Positions 1 through 7,673 of a stretch of DNA of 64,000 nucleotides are shown here, in pieces. The position numbers and the translations under genes were made by a program. The stretch lies in NCBI RefSeq assembly GCF_000025485.1, contig NC_013851.1, positions 611,001 through 675,000 on the forward strand, given 5' to 3'. How positions within the stretch are numbered: the stretch's first letter is position 1; each line of letters begins with the position of its first letter. This DNA comes from Allochromatium vinosum DSM 180. Its GTDB lineage: Bacteria > Pseudomonadota > Gammaproteobacteria > Chromatiales > Chromatiaceae. Under the pieces are notes generated by a model. The model was not told where the DNA came from, did no database searches, and was given only the letters and a program-made list of their open reading frames with translations.

Positions 1-1
1 C

Positions 2-1744
2 AAAGTCACGCGGCGCGCCTATGACGCCAACGGCAATCTGGTCCGCACCGCAGCGCAGATCGGCACCCAGTGGCTGGTCACCTGTCAGAGCTACACCCCG
101 ACCAACAAGGTGCTCAAGACCTGGGGGCCGGTGCAGGGTGCCTCGGATACTGCCTGTCCCACCGCCGCCGCGCCGGTGGCCGTCACCGACTACGCCTACG
201 ATGACCTCGACCGCGCCATCCGCGTGACCGAGCGCCTGACGGCGGCCGAGGGCGGCGATCGGGTCAGCGACACCGTCTACAACCTCGATGACAGCGTGCA
301 GATCGTCAAACGCGCCGTCGGCACCGCCCTCGCACAGAACAGCGCCACCTACACCTATACCGCCAATGGCCGCCAAGCCACGGTCAAGGATGCCAAGAGC
401 AACCTCACGACCTATCAGTACGATGGCCATGACCGACTGGTGAAGGTCTTGTTCCCGAGCAAGACCGCCCCCGGCTCCTCCTCGACGACGGACTATGAGC
501 AATACGCCTATGACGCCAGCGGCAATGTGACCAGCCTGCGCAAGCGCAGCGGTCAGAGCGTCACGCTCGCCTACGACAACCTCGACCGGCTACTCACGCG
601 CACCTATCCAACCGCCGCCGACAGTTTGAGCTTCGGCTACGACCTGCTCGGGCGGCGCACCACGGCGAGCTTCGCCAACGGCAGCTACGCCATCAGCAAC
701 AGCTACGACAACGCCGGGCGCCTCACCAGCACCACGGCTGGCGGTAAGCGCTTGAGCTTCGCCTACGACGCCGCCGGCAACCGCACCCGCCTCACCTGGC
801 CCGAGGCGACCGCCTTCTACGTCACCACCGCCTACGACGCGCTCAACCGGCCCACCGCCCTCAAGGAGAACGGCGCCGCTGCGCTGGCGAGCTACACCTA
901 TGACGACCTCTCGCGGCGCACCACCGTCACCCTCGGCAATGGCACCACCACCCGCTACGCCTACAACGCCCAGGCGGGCCTGAGCACCCTCACCCACAAC
1001 CTCGCCGGTACCGCCCAGGACGTGACCTGGACCTATGCCCGCAATCAGGTCGGGGAGATCGCCGGCCACAGCTGGTCGAACGACGCCTACCAGTGGGACG
1101 GCTTGCCGAACGGCACGCGCGCCTACAGCGTCAACGGGCTCAACCAGTACACCCAGGCCGCGGGCGCCACCCTGAGCTACGACGCCAATGCGAATCTGAC
1201 CGGCGACGGCACCTGGACCTACGGCTACGACCTCGACAACCGCCTCAAGAGCGCCGCCAAGACCGGGCTCTCGGCAACCCTCGCCTACGATGCCGAGGGG
1301 CGGCTGCGCCAGAGCGCGATCGGCGGGACCACCACCAACCTCGCCTACGACGGCACCGACCTCATTGCCGAGTACAATAGTGCCGGCAGCCTGCTGCGCC
1401 GCTACGTCCACGGCCCCGGGATCGACGCGCCGCTGGTCGTCTACGAGGGCAGCGCCACCACCAACAAGACCTGGCTCTACGCCGACCATCTGGGCAGCAT
1501 CGTCGCCCAGGCGAGCAGCGCCGGCACCCGCACCGCGCTCTACCGCTACGGTCCCTTCGGCGAGCCCGACGTCACCACCGGCCAGCGCTTCCGCTATACC
1601 CATCCCATTACACAGAACTCTGGGTGTACGATAGAGAACTGTTTTTCTGAGACATGTTGGAGCACACGATGGGCTGGGCGTCGGAAGAATTGGCCTCGAT
1701 TGATCTGGGCGACACGCGCCGCGACCGGCGTGCGATCCACTTGA
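2..1744 (+). CDS. RHS repeat protein, 5'-incomplete and interrupted by an IS
   Basis: The frame is open from the window edge (codons from base 2), so the true start lies upstream; the GTG at 110 is only an internal codon. The protein carries many YD-type repeats of the form YDxxGxxxxxx (for example YDLLGR, YDNAGRL, YDAAGNRTRL), which in RHS proteins build the beta-cage that encloses a C-terminal toxin. The RHS frame is genuine only to base 1600. An IS4-family element then begins, and the reading frame runs about 48 codons into it before stopping at 1744. The missing core and tip resume at 3020. RHS proteins are large exported polymorphic toxins used in contact-dependent competition, and secretion would need an N-terminus outside this window. 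As it stands the product lacks the core and toxin. Confidence 0.9.
   Translation, partial: KVTRRAYDANGNLVRTAAQIGTQWLVTCQSYTPTNKVLKTWGPVQGASDTACPTAAAPVAVTDYAYDDLDRAIRVTERLTAAEGGDRVSDTVYNLDDSVQIVKRAVGTALAQNSATYTYTANGRQATVKDAKSNLTTYQYDGHDRLVKVLFPSKTAPGSSSTTDYEQYAYDASGNVTSLRKRSGQSVTLAYDNLDRLLTRTYPTAADSLSFGYDLLGRRTTASFANGSYAISNSYDNAGRLTSTTAGGKRLSFAYDAAGNRTRLTWPEATAFYVTTAYDALNRPTALKENGAAALASYTYDDLSRRTTVTLGNGTTTRYAYNAQAGLSTLTHNLAGTAQDVTWTYARNQVGEIAGHSWSNDAYQWDGLPNGTRAYSVNGLNQYTQAAGATLSYDANANLTGDGTWTYGYDLDNRLKSAAKTGLSATLAYDAEGRLRQSAIGGTTTNLAYDGTDLIAEYNSAGSLLRRYVHGPGIDAPLVVYEGSATTNKTWLYADHLGSIVAQASSAGTRTALYRYGPFGEPDVTTGQRFRYTHPITQNSGCTIENCFSETCWSTRWAGRRKNWPRLIWATRAATGVRST
938..1600 (+). repeat. Long direct repeat, copy 1 (RHS core)
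   Basis: This segment, plus its continuation at 3029-3120 beyond the IS, is nearly identical base for base to 5813-6564. It encodes the last YD repeats and the RHS-associated core up to the region just before the DPxGL-type tip junction. The two copies lie in the same orientation about 4.9 kb apart, and each leads into a different C-terminal tip. Such repeats can serve as recombination sites for exchanging toxin tips. Confidence 0.9.
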
Positions 1745-3019
1745 TCGAGCGCCTGGCCGAGCATCCGACGGCGAGTATTCCGGGGGCCTGCAACGGCTGG
1801 GCGGAGACGCAGGCGGCCTATCGGTTTCTCGGCAGTGAACGCTACGACTGGCTCGACATTCTTGAGCCGCATCGTCAGTGCACGCAGAGGCGCATGGCGG
1901 CCTATCCGGTGGTGCTGTGTCTGCAGGACACCACGGAGCTGGACTTCAACGGCCAGACGATCAAAGGACTTGGTCCCTTGAGCTACGAGGCCCAGCGCGG
2001 GATGTACCTGCATCCGACCTACGCGGTGACGCCCGAGCGCGAACCGTTGGGTGTCCTGGATGCCTGGATGTGGGCCCGCGAGCCAAAAGACGCCGACGGC
2101 CAGCGTCCGGGAGGCCCCGAGAGTGTGCGCTGGAAAGAAGGCTATGAACGGGTGGCGGACCTGGCCAGGGAGTTGCCCGACACCCGCCTGGTCTATGTGG
2201 CCGATCGTGAGGCCGACATACTGGACCTGATGGTGCGCGCTCGGGATTTGGCAACCCCCGCCGATTGGCTGTTGCGCGCCAAGCATAACCGCGCGTTGCC
2301 CGGTGGCGAGGGCCAGAAGCTGTGGGGACGTGTGCTGGACACTGAACCGCTCGGGGAGGTGCGCTTCACCGTGCCGCCTGGACGCGGGCGCACCGCCCGA
2401 ACGGTGCGCCAGGAACTCTATGCGCAGCGGGTGAGCCTCTCGGACCGGCGCCAAGGTCACCTTGAGGTCACCGGCGTGATCGCGCGTGAAATTGAGGCCC
2501 CCAAGGGCGTCAAACCGATCGAATGGCGTCTGCTGACCAACCGTCGAGCCGACACGCTCGAGGCCGTCGTCGAACTGATCGAATGGTACCGGGCGCGCTG
2601 GGAAATCGAGTTGCTGTTCTTGGTGCTCAAGGAAGGCTGTCGGGTCGAGGCCCTGCAACTGGGCACTGTCGAGCGCTTGGAACGCGCTTTCGCGCTGTTT
2701 CTGGTGGTGGGATGGCGCATCGCACGATTGATGCGCCTGGGACGCACGGTGCCTGACCTGGAGGCCTCGCTGCTGCTCGAACCCGAGGAGTGGCAAGCGG
2801 CCTACATCCTGGCCAAGAAGCCCGTACCCAAGCAGCCCCCGCGACTCAACGACGTGCTGCGCTTGATCGCCCGCCAGGGCGGTTTTCTCGGACGCAAGGG
2901 CGACGGCGAACCCGGTGTAAAAACCATTTGGCTCGGTTTGCAGCGCATCAGAGACGTGGCCGCCGGAATCAAATTCGCCAGGGAATCTCATGACTTATGA
3001 AGATGTGTGTAATGAGATG
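1601..3019 (+). mobile_element. IS4-family insertion sequence (IS50-like), copy A
   Basis: The element is 1,419 bp. Its ends are imperfect inverted repeats: the left begins CATCCCATTACACA and the complement of the right begins CATCTCATTACACA. It is flanked by a 9-bp target duplication, CGCTATACC, at 1592-1600 and 3020-3028. Removing the element and one duplication restores an unbroken RHS core frame, confirmed by the uninterrupted paralogue at 6461-6480. A second copy of exactly the same length lies at 8680-10098 in the opposite orientation. Confidence 0.95.
1654..3000 (+). CDS. IS4-family (Tn5-like) transposase, copy A
   Basis: This 448-aa DDE transposase performs cut-and-paste transposition of the surrounding element. 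The N-terminal roughly 60 residues match the Tn5-type DNA-binding domain (a WASEELASIDLGD-like start). Catalytic acidic residues are visible at about D92 (LCLQDTTELDF), D184 (VADREADI) and E319. E319 sits in the IS4 signature Y-x2-R-x3-E-x6-K (YRARWEIELLFLVLK). The length is normal for IS50-group enzymes, so the copy looks intact. Its first roughly 228 residues are identical to copy B while the rest differs at many positions. The TGA stop overlaps a short ATG frame that runs out of the element into the RHS core. Confidence 0.95.
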   Translation: MLEHTMGWASEELASIDLGDTRRDRRAIHLIERLAEHPTASIPGACNGWAETQAAYRFLGSERYDWLDILEPHRQCTQRRMAAYPVVLCLQDTTELDFNGQTIKGLGPLSYEAQRGMYLHPTYAVTPEREPLGVLDAWMWAREPKDADGQRPGGPESVRWKEGYERVADLARELPDTRLVYVADREADILDLMVRARDLATPADWLLRAKHNRALPGGEGQKLWGRVLDTEPLGEVRFTVPPGRGRTARTVRQELYAQRVSLSDRRQGHLEVTGVIAREIEAPKGVKPIEWRLLTNRRADTLEAVVELIEWYRARWEIELLFLVLKEGCRVEALQLGTVERLERAFALFLVVGWRIARLMRLGRTVPDLEASLLLEPEEWQAAYILAKKPVPKQPPRLNDVLRLIARQGGFLGRKGDGEPGVKTIWLGLQRIRDVAAGIKFARESHDL

Positions 3020-3796
3020 CGCTATACCGGACAGCAGCTCATCGGGGCGCTCGGGCTCTATCACTACAAGGCCAGGTTCTATTCGCCAAGCCTCGGGCGG
3101 TTTCTGCAGACCGATCCGATCGGGTATGCCGATGATCTGAATCTGTATGCCTATGTTGGCAATAATCCCCTCAATACCCTCGACCCCGCCGGGCTGGCCG
3201 GCGAGGCGTTTAGCTCGGGAATGAGCACCGGCTGGAATAACGGCGATTCGGAGCAGGGACAAACTTGGCTGCACTATGCTAGAAACGGGTCTGGCATGGA
3301 GCGAATTGCCGCCTTCGTCGGTCTCTTGACTGGAGGCGCTGGACAAGTCGCGGTCGACGCTCTAGCGACGGTTGGGGTTGCCGTGGCGCCGGAGTTGCTC
3401 GGCGCTCGTGGTGCAGCAGTCAGTGCCTCAGAGACGTATTACCGTGCCATGAGTCAAGCGCACTACGATCAATTGCTGTTCACTGGCAAGCTGCCCGCCA
3501 CCGCGGAGACGTTCATCTCTCCAACGAAGTCGTTCGCATCGAATTACAATGGGGTCTTGGTCGAGTTCAACATGCAAGCTGGAACAACGCAGGCGCTCCG
3601 AGCAGTCGGGGTGCGCGACACTTCAGTGCTTACTAGACAACTTTACGGAGAGTTGCCGACAGTATCCAAAGGGTGGACTTCGGAAAATGCTTTGTTTAAG
3701 GCAGAACGTAGCCAAATCAAAATCGGCCTAGGTCGCGGTGCTGGACTTGAAACATTTAACAGCAATATTCTCGATTTCGGTGTCGTACCAAGATGA
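2990..3796 (+). CDS. RHS core end plus ADP-ribosyltransferase-like tip (3' part of the split RHS gene)
   Basis: The RHS core resumes at 3020 with GLYHYKARFYSPSLGRF and ends at the tip junction LDPAGL (about 3180). By chance the IS right end supplies an in-frame ATG at 2990, so this part could be translated alone. The roughly 200-residue tip has the block YYRAMS...FTGKLP...ETFISP...Y.GVLVEF, then GLGRGAG. I read this tentatively as an ADP-ribosyltransferase-like polymorphic toxin because of the early Tyr/Arg, the central Ser-rich strand and the overall size; no catalytic glutamate is confirmed. GC content falls sharply after about 3200, as is usual for acquired tips. The stop overlaps the next gene by 4 bp (ATGA), which marks that gene as the cognate immunity partner. 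Confidence 0.75.
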   Translation: MTYEDVCNEMRYTGQQLIGALGLYHYKARFYSPSLGRFLQTDPIGYADDLNLYAYVGNNPLNTLDPAGLAGEAFSSGMSTGWNNGDSEQGQTWLHYARNGSGMERIAAFVGLLTGGAGQVAVDALATVGVAVAPELLGARGAAVSASETYYRAMSQAHYDQLLFTGKLPATAETFISPTKSFASNYNGVLVEFNMQAGTTQALRAVGVRDTSVLTRQLYGELPTVSKGWTSENALFKAERSQIKIGLGRGAGLETFNSNILDFGVVPR

Positions 3797-4296
3797 ACCC
3801 TGACCAACATAAATTGATTCTAAGGTTTGCCACTCACGAGGTAAGCGAAGCTGATTTCCTGCAGTCGTTCGACAATGCGAGTGATGGCTCAACTCTTGCG
3901 CTACAGCTTCTCCATGAGGCGATAGATGGCCGCGACACTGAGGAAGTTGAGCTCGCATTGATTGTTGGCTTTAGATTTGGAATAGATGAGCGCCATCTCT
4001 CCGCACTGCTCAATCTTGAACCAGCAAATTGGCACCAAAGGCACGAGGATGTAGTCTCTGCCCTCGGTGATATAAGATCTACCGAGGCTGTACCAGCACT
4101 GTATCACGCAACGCAATGGATACCGGACTATCTGGATTTCGATGAAAATAGGGCATTGGCGGTGAAGGCGATTTGGTCGCTGGGCAATATTGCTGGGAAA
4201 GAGGCTGAAGCGTGTCTTGAGAAGCTGGCTTCCGATCCGGATGCGATTTTGCGTGATACTGCAAGAGAGCAGCTCAAACGTCGGCACTGTGTTTAA
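3793..4296 (+). CDS. HEAT-repeat-like putative immunity protein
   Basis: This 167-aa, acidic, AT-richer gene starts inside the stop codon of the RHS tip, so the pair is translationally coupled. Two helical repeats are visible: residues around 86-104 (VSALGDIRSTEAVPALYHA) and 120-160 (ALAVKAIWSLGNIAGKEAEA, then LEKLASDPDAILRDTAREQL). This is the spacing of HEAT/PBS-lyase-like repeats. There is no signal peptide or membrane segment, so it should act in the cytoplasm, which fits a cytoplasmic toxin. The immunity role is inferred from position and overlap only. HEAT-type immunity proteins are known from polymorphic toxin loci. Confidence 0.7.
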   Translation: MNPDQHKLILRFATHEVSEADFLQSFDNASDGSTLALQLLHEAIDGRDTEEVELALIVGFRFGIDERHLSALLNLEPANWHQRHEDVVSALGDIRSTEAVPALYHATQWIPDYLDFDENRALAVKAIWSLGNIAGKEAEACLEKLASDPDAILRDTAREQLKRRHCV

Positions 4297-4871
4297 TCAC
4301 AGCAAATGTACGCAAGGTCCGCAGGCAACGGGTAAGGGCGCTCCAATGCGCTTGGTAGGTCCGGCGGCATGATAATCGCTTGGGATGCCTTCTTGACTAG
4401 TGGTGTAACATCCTCAATTTTCACGATCCAATCTCGAGCATAGTATTTAATGGCCTCTCTTGAAAGTCCGATTTGAACGGCCCGAACGCCCCGAATTGGC
4501 TGCAGCTTCCAGTCGCGCTCCGGATCCCACTGCACCCGCACCGGTTTGGACTCAATGTCTGCTTTCCAAACCTCGTACGATGGATGAACGCTCGGTTTGA
4601 AGCTCGACAATGTTGCATGAGCGAGCGCCCATTCGAATCCGTCACGGGTGATATCAATACCCAGCACAAACTCTTGGCCAGGCTTGGAGGCGTAGCCGCT
4701 GCGATACATCATCCATCCGAACGAGGGTTTGATCCACGTCATACGATCCATTTTGAACGGAGGCACGAATCGACCGGCCGCGAGCGCAGGCAAGGCGATG
4801 TCGGCCCGGTAGGCTTGATAAACCCGGATCGTTTTGTCGTCAAAAATTGCTCGAACGCTATTCTCTGGCAT
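4293..4871 (-). CDS. DUF4291 family protein
   Basis: This 192-aa protein matches my recall of the DUF4291 family along its whole length. Visible hallmarks are VRAIFDDKTIRVYQAY near the N-terminus, AAGRFVPPFKMDRMTWIKPS, the motif WMMYRSG at residues 53-59, FEWALA, VRVQWDPERD, and WIVKIEDVTPLV near the C-terminus. The biochemical function is unknown to me. It converges on the immunity gene with a 3-4 bp overlap of stop codons. An IS5-family element sits only about 18 bp upstream of its ATG, so its original promoter has probably been displaced. No clear Shine-Dalgarno sequence remains before the ATG. It may be cargo of the RHS island rather than a conserved neighbour. Confidence 0.8.
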   Translation of the reverse strand: MPENSVRAIFDDKTIRVYQAYRADIALPALAAGRFVPPFKMDRMTWIKPSFGWMMYRSGYASKPGQEFVLGIDITRDGFEWALAHATLSSFKPSVHPSYEVWKADIESKPVRVQWDPERDWKLQPIRGVRAVQIGLSREAIKYYARDWIVKIEDVTPLVKKASQAIIMPPDLPSALERPYPLPADLAYICCD

Positions 4872-4897
4872 TGCTTATTGAGAGTCTTAGGGTCTGT

Positions 4898-5328
4898 TCA
4901 CAGTAACCAGATATAGGCGCATGCGAGATGCAAGAAGGCGTTGTATCGATTCGCGAGCTTGTCGTAACGGGTAGCCACGCGACGGAATGGCTTGAGGCGA
5001 TTGAAGAACCGCTCCACGAGGTTGCGCGCCTTGTAGCGGTGCCAGTCGACCTGGCGCTTCGTGTGCCGGTGGCGGCGAGGCGGAATGATGGCTTGTGCGC
5101 CCGTCGCTTCGATGGCCGCCACCAGCGCGTCGCTGTCGTAGCCCTTGTCGGCGATGACCGCCTCGGTCACGAACCCCTCGATCAGCGCGGCGCCTTGGGT
5201 GATGTCGGCCTCTTGGCCCGCTGTCACGATCAGACGGACAGGATTGCTCAAGGCCTCCACGCCGGCATGGACCTTGGTGCTCAGGCCCCCGCGCGAGCGA
5301 CCGATCGCCTGATCGCCACCGTTTTTTT
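4898..5328 (-). CDS. IS5/IS427 transposase, orfB (C-terminal half)
   Basis: This is the -1 frame continuation of orfA. It begins at the A7 run and carries the second half of the DDE domain, with D in VIADKGYDSDAL and E in NLVERFFNRLKPFRR. It ends 8 bp from the IS terminus, as is normal. It would be made only as an orfA-orfB fusion by -1 frameshifting. A GTG at 5260 could give a shorter independent product, but that would lack the first catalytic Asp. Confidence 0.85.
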
Positions 5329-5685
5329 GGGTGCACCGGCCGCGTGCTGGTGCGCGCGGACAATCGTGGCATCGATGAAGAGTTCCTCCATATCCGCCTC
5401 CCCTTGCAAAGCCTCAGCGACCCGATGCCACACGCCGTACGTCTCCCAGCGGGCGAACCGGACATACACCGAGTGCCAGTTGCCCAATTCCTTGGGCAAG
5501 TCCCGCCAGGGACAACCTGTCCGCGCCATGTACAGCACAGCCTCGACAAACCAACGGTTATCCACGGCTCGACCGCCCTTGTCAGTCGGTTTCCCAGGCA
5601 GAAAATCGGCAATCCGAGCCCACTGTTCATCACTCAGCATCCGTCGATCCATGTGCAACATCCAAATTCCAAGATGTAAACACAA
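5281..5685 (-). CDS. IS5/IS427 transposase, orfA (N-terminal half)
   Basis: The frame is 134 aa, and the likely start is the internal ATG giving MDRRMLSDEQWARI. It holds the DUF4096-type N-terminal region (W..I..FLPG, then GCPWRDLP) and the first catalytic Asp in FIDATIVRAHQHA. The frame continues past the A7 run only into a short tail. The functional transposase needs a -1 shift into the frame at 4898-5328. The element is otherwise intact, so the transposase is probably active. Confidence 0.87.
   Translation of the reverse strand: MCLHLGIWMLHMDRRMLSDEQWARIADFLPGKPTDKGGRAVDNRWFVEAVLYMARTGCPWRDLPKELGNWHSVYVRFARWETYGVWHRVAEALQGEADMEELFIDATIVRAHQHAAGAPKKTVAIRRSVARAGA
5322..5328 (-). other. Programmed -1 frameshift site (A7 run)
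   Basis: Seven consecutive A residues on the coding (minus) strand lie exactly where orfA must shift to reach the orfB frame (APKK continuing as NGGDQAIGRSRGG). A homopolymeric A slip site is the standard arrangement in IS427-group elements. Confidence 0.8.
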
Positions 5686-5812
5686 ATCAAATACTGTGAA
5701 CAGACCCTAACAACGAAGAGAATACGGAAACGTACCGCGATGTTTCGCGCCCCATCTGAAGAATAGGCAACGCAACACAAAAAAACCAAAGACCCGGGCG
5801 TCATCCTTATAC

Positions 5813-6564
5813 AATGGCACCACCCGCTATGTCTACAACGCCCAGGCGGGCCTGAGCACGCTCACCCACAACCTCGCCGGTACCGCCCAGGACGTGACCT
5901 GGACCTATGCCCGCAATCAGGTCGGGGAGATCGCCGGCCACAGCTGGTCGAACGACGCCTACCAGTGGAGCGGCTTGCCGAACGGCACGCGCGCCTACAG
6001 CACCAATGGGCTCAACCAGTACACCCAGGCCGCGGGCGCCACCCTGAGCTATGACGCCAATGCGAATCTGACCGGCGACGGCACCTGGACCTACGGCTAC
6101 GACCTCGACAACCGCCTCAAGAGCGCCGCCAAGACCGGACTCTCGGCAACCCTCGCCTACGATGCCGAGGGGCGGCTGCGCCAGAGCGCGATCGGCGGGA
6201 CCGCCACCAACCTCGCCTACGACGGCACCGACCTCATCGCCGAGTACAACAGTGCCGGCAGCCTGCTGCGCCGCTACGTCCACGGCCCCGGGATCGACGC
6301 GCCGCTGGTCGTCTACGAGGGCAGCGCCACCACCAACAAAACTTGGCTCTACGCCGACCATCTGGGCAGCATCGTCGCTCAGGCGAGCAGCGCCGGCACC
6401 CGCACCGCGCTCTACCGCTACGGTCCCTTCGGCGAGCCCGACGTCACCACCGGCCAGCGCTTCCGCTACACCGGACAGCAGCTCATCGGGGCGCTCGGGC
6501 TCTATCACTACAAGGCCAGGTTCTATTCGCCGAGCCTCGGGCGGTTTCTGCAGACCGATCCGAT
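5813..6564 (+). repeat. Long direct repeat, copy 2 (RHS core)
   Basis: Nearly identical to 938-1600 joined to 3029-3120. It lacks one ACC codon near its start and carries a few substitutions. Similarity decays after about 6564, close to the core/tip junction. The roughly 100 bp before it (5710-5812), after the IS5-family element, show no RHS homology and no recognisable gene. Confidence 0.9.
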
Positions 6565-7072
6565 TGGGTACGCGGACGATTTGAATCTCTACACCTATGT
6601 ACTCAACAACCCGCTCAACTTTGTTGACTCACTGGGACTTGAAGCCACTGTTGCAGCAATCCCCCTATCGACTGGCGGATATAGTTTTACCGCCACAGGC
6701 TCAGGGCTACACGGCAACATTACCGGAACTTTCAATACGGGAACGATTAACTTTAATCAAATTAGACCTGGCACTTACTTTATAACACCCAGGCCAAATC
6801 TTCCGAATACTTTTACAAACTGGCTGTTTGACCGCAATGAGTATGCTGGTCGCCCGACAATCTCCAACACGGACGACTGGAACACCATTCGCTATCCAGA
6901 TGGATCAGTAACACATGGTGCGCAGATTCATCCGGGTCGCAATGGAACAAGCGGTGGTGTTTCGCGAGCATGCATGGTTACGGATCAGTCGACTTACGAT
7001 TCGCTCAACAATCTATTCCAAAACAATTACAACAACGGCGGAGTAACCCTTGTCGTTAGTCCTGGCAAATAA
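5813..7072 (+). CDS. Displaced RHS core fragment with L,D-transpeptidase-like tip
   Basis: This RHS fragment has no N-terminal part and no convincing start; GTG at 5894 is the first start-like codon. Bases 5813-6564 duplicate the main RHS core, ending NNPLNFVDSLGL at about 6640. The new tip then begins. It contains a conserved-looking block HGAQIHPGRNGTSGG followed by VSRACM, with His at 6929 and Cys at 6971. A histidine followed by a serine/glycine-rich turn and cysteine is the catalytic layout of L,D-transpeptidase/DUF2778 (Tlde1-like) domains, which cross-link or cleave peptidoglycan. The toxin assignment is tentative. It is likely a silent cassette unless recombined onto the full RHS gene, and the next gene looks like its immunity partner. 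Confidence 0.7.
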   Translation, partial: NGTTRYVYNAQAGLSTLTHNLAGTAQDVTWTYARNQVGEIAGHSWSNDAYQWSGLPNGTRAYSTNGLNQYTQAAGATLSYDANANLTGDGTWTYGYDLDNRLKSAAKTGLSATLAYDAEGRLRQSAIGGTATNLAYDGTDLIAEYNSAGSLLRRYVHGPGIDAPLVVYEGSATTNKTWLYADHLGSIVAQASSAGTRTALYRYGPFGEPDVTTGQRFRYTGQQLIGALGLYHYKARFYSPSLGRFLQTDPIGYADDLNLYTYVLNNPLNFVDSLGLEATVAAIPLSTGGYSFTATGSGLHGNITGTFNTGTINFNQIRPGTYFITPRPNLPNTFTNWLFDRNEYAGRPTISNTDDWNTIRYPDGSVTHGAQIHPGRNGTSGGVSRACMVTDQSTYDSLNNLFQNNYNNGGVTLVVSPGK

Positions 7073-7074
7073 CA

Positions 7075-7398
7075 ATGAAGAAGACTGCAGTGATAGTTCT
7101 TATAAGCGTCATATTTGCGATGACCACCTTGGCTATAGTTCGCTGGCCATGGCGCTGGCTTGTCACCCACGGCTGGCAAGCTTCCACATTGGCAGATGAT
7201 TTTTTGAACAATCTGTCTCCGACCATAAATGACGAATTCATCGATTACACGATTTATACGGCGCATGGCTGCATTGTATTTGCCACACACAAAGACAATC
7301 GAGCAATGGTCTACTGTCCAAATAGCGCCCCAGCCAACGCTCCACAGATTGGCGATATGCTGCACATTATAGGGCCTTGGTATGAAGTGCAGGAGTAG
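7075..7398 (+). CDS. Membrane-anchored putative immunity protein
   Basis: This 107-aa gene starts 2 bp after the stop of the RHS tip. Residues 1-22 form a positively charged start followed by a hydrophobic segment (VIVLISVIFAMTTLAIV), so the protein is probably anchored in the inner membrane with its C-terminal roughly 80 residues in the periplasm. That location fits protection against a peptidoglycan-directed L,D-transpeptidase-like toxin. I do not recognise a family. Its TAG stop lies in a short sequence (AGTAGCCGAATG) that is shared with the far side of the inverted IS3-type remnant at about 10,200. Confidence 0.65.
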   Translation: MKKTAVIVLISVIFAMTTLAIVRWPWRWLVTHGWQASTLADDFLNNLSPTINDEFIDYTIYTAHGCIVFATHKDNRAMVYCPNSAPANAPQIGDMLHIIGPWYEVQE

Positions 7399-7408
7399 CC
7401 GAATGAAC

Positions 7409-7673
7409 TGTCATGGTCCAATAATTCTGGATACCTCGATAGGGGCCATGAGTCCCCTGAGTACAGACGAGCATGACAGACAAGAAACCCCGCAGAGCCT
7501 TTGACGCCGCCGAGACGCTGGCCCAGACCATCGAGCGCTCTGTTCAGGTCTATAATCAACACATTTCGCAGAAAGCCATCGGCCACATCGCTCCAATCCA
7601 GGCACTCAAGGACTGGCGCGACAAACGCCCTGAACGCTTCAAAAGTGCGTCCCCAATCTCCAGGGGCTTGACA
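7409..7673 (+). mobile_element. Internally deleted IS3-type element, left copy
   Basis: This 265-bp element is bounded by TGTCATGGTCC on the left and GGGGCTTGACA on the right, giving TG...CA ends with a short imperfect inverted repeat as in IS3-type elements. It keeps an ORF from 7473 that joins a transposase-A-like start (MTDKKPRRAF) to a transposase C-terminus (YNQHISQKAIGH, PIQALKDWRDKRPERF). The middle of the transposase is therefore missing and the element cannot be autonomous. The final roughly 30 bp differ from the right copy. No target duplication is visible. The right end abuts the RHS tip fragment that follows. Confidence 0.75.

Larger units (their letters stand above)
4890..5707 (-). 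mobile_element. IS5-family (IS427-group) insertion sequence
   Basis: The element is 818 bp with perfect 16-bp terminal inverted repeats (GGGTCTGTTCACAGTA on the left, its complement on the right). It is flanked by TA on both sides (4888-4889 and 5708-5709), the target duplication expected for the IS427 group. The transposase is encoded on the minus strand in two overlapping frames joined at an A7 run. Confidence 0.93.

Noticed and set aside
590-1603. Minus-strand open frame opposite the RHS gene, repeated at 5807-6508
   Set aside because: Gly/Val/Ala-rich shadow caused by the repetitive RHS codons; appears wherever the RHS core is duplicated.
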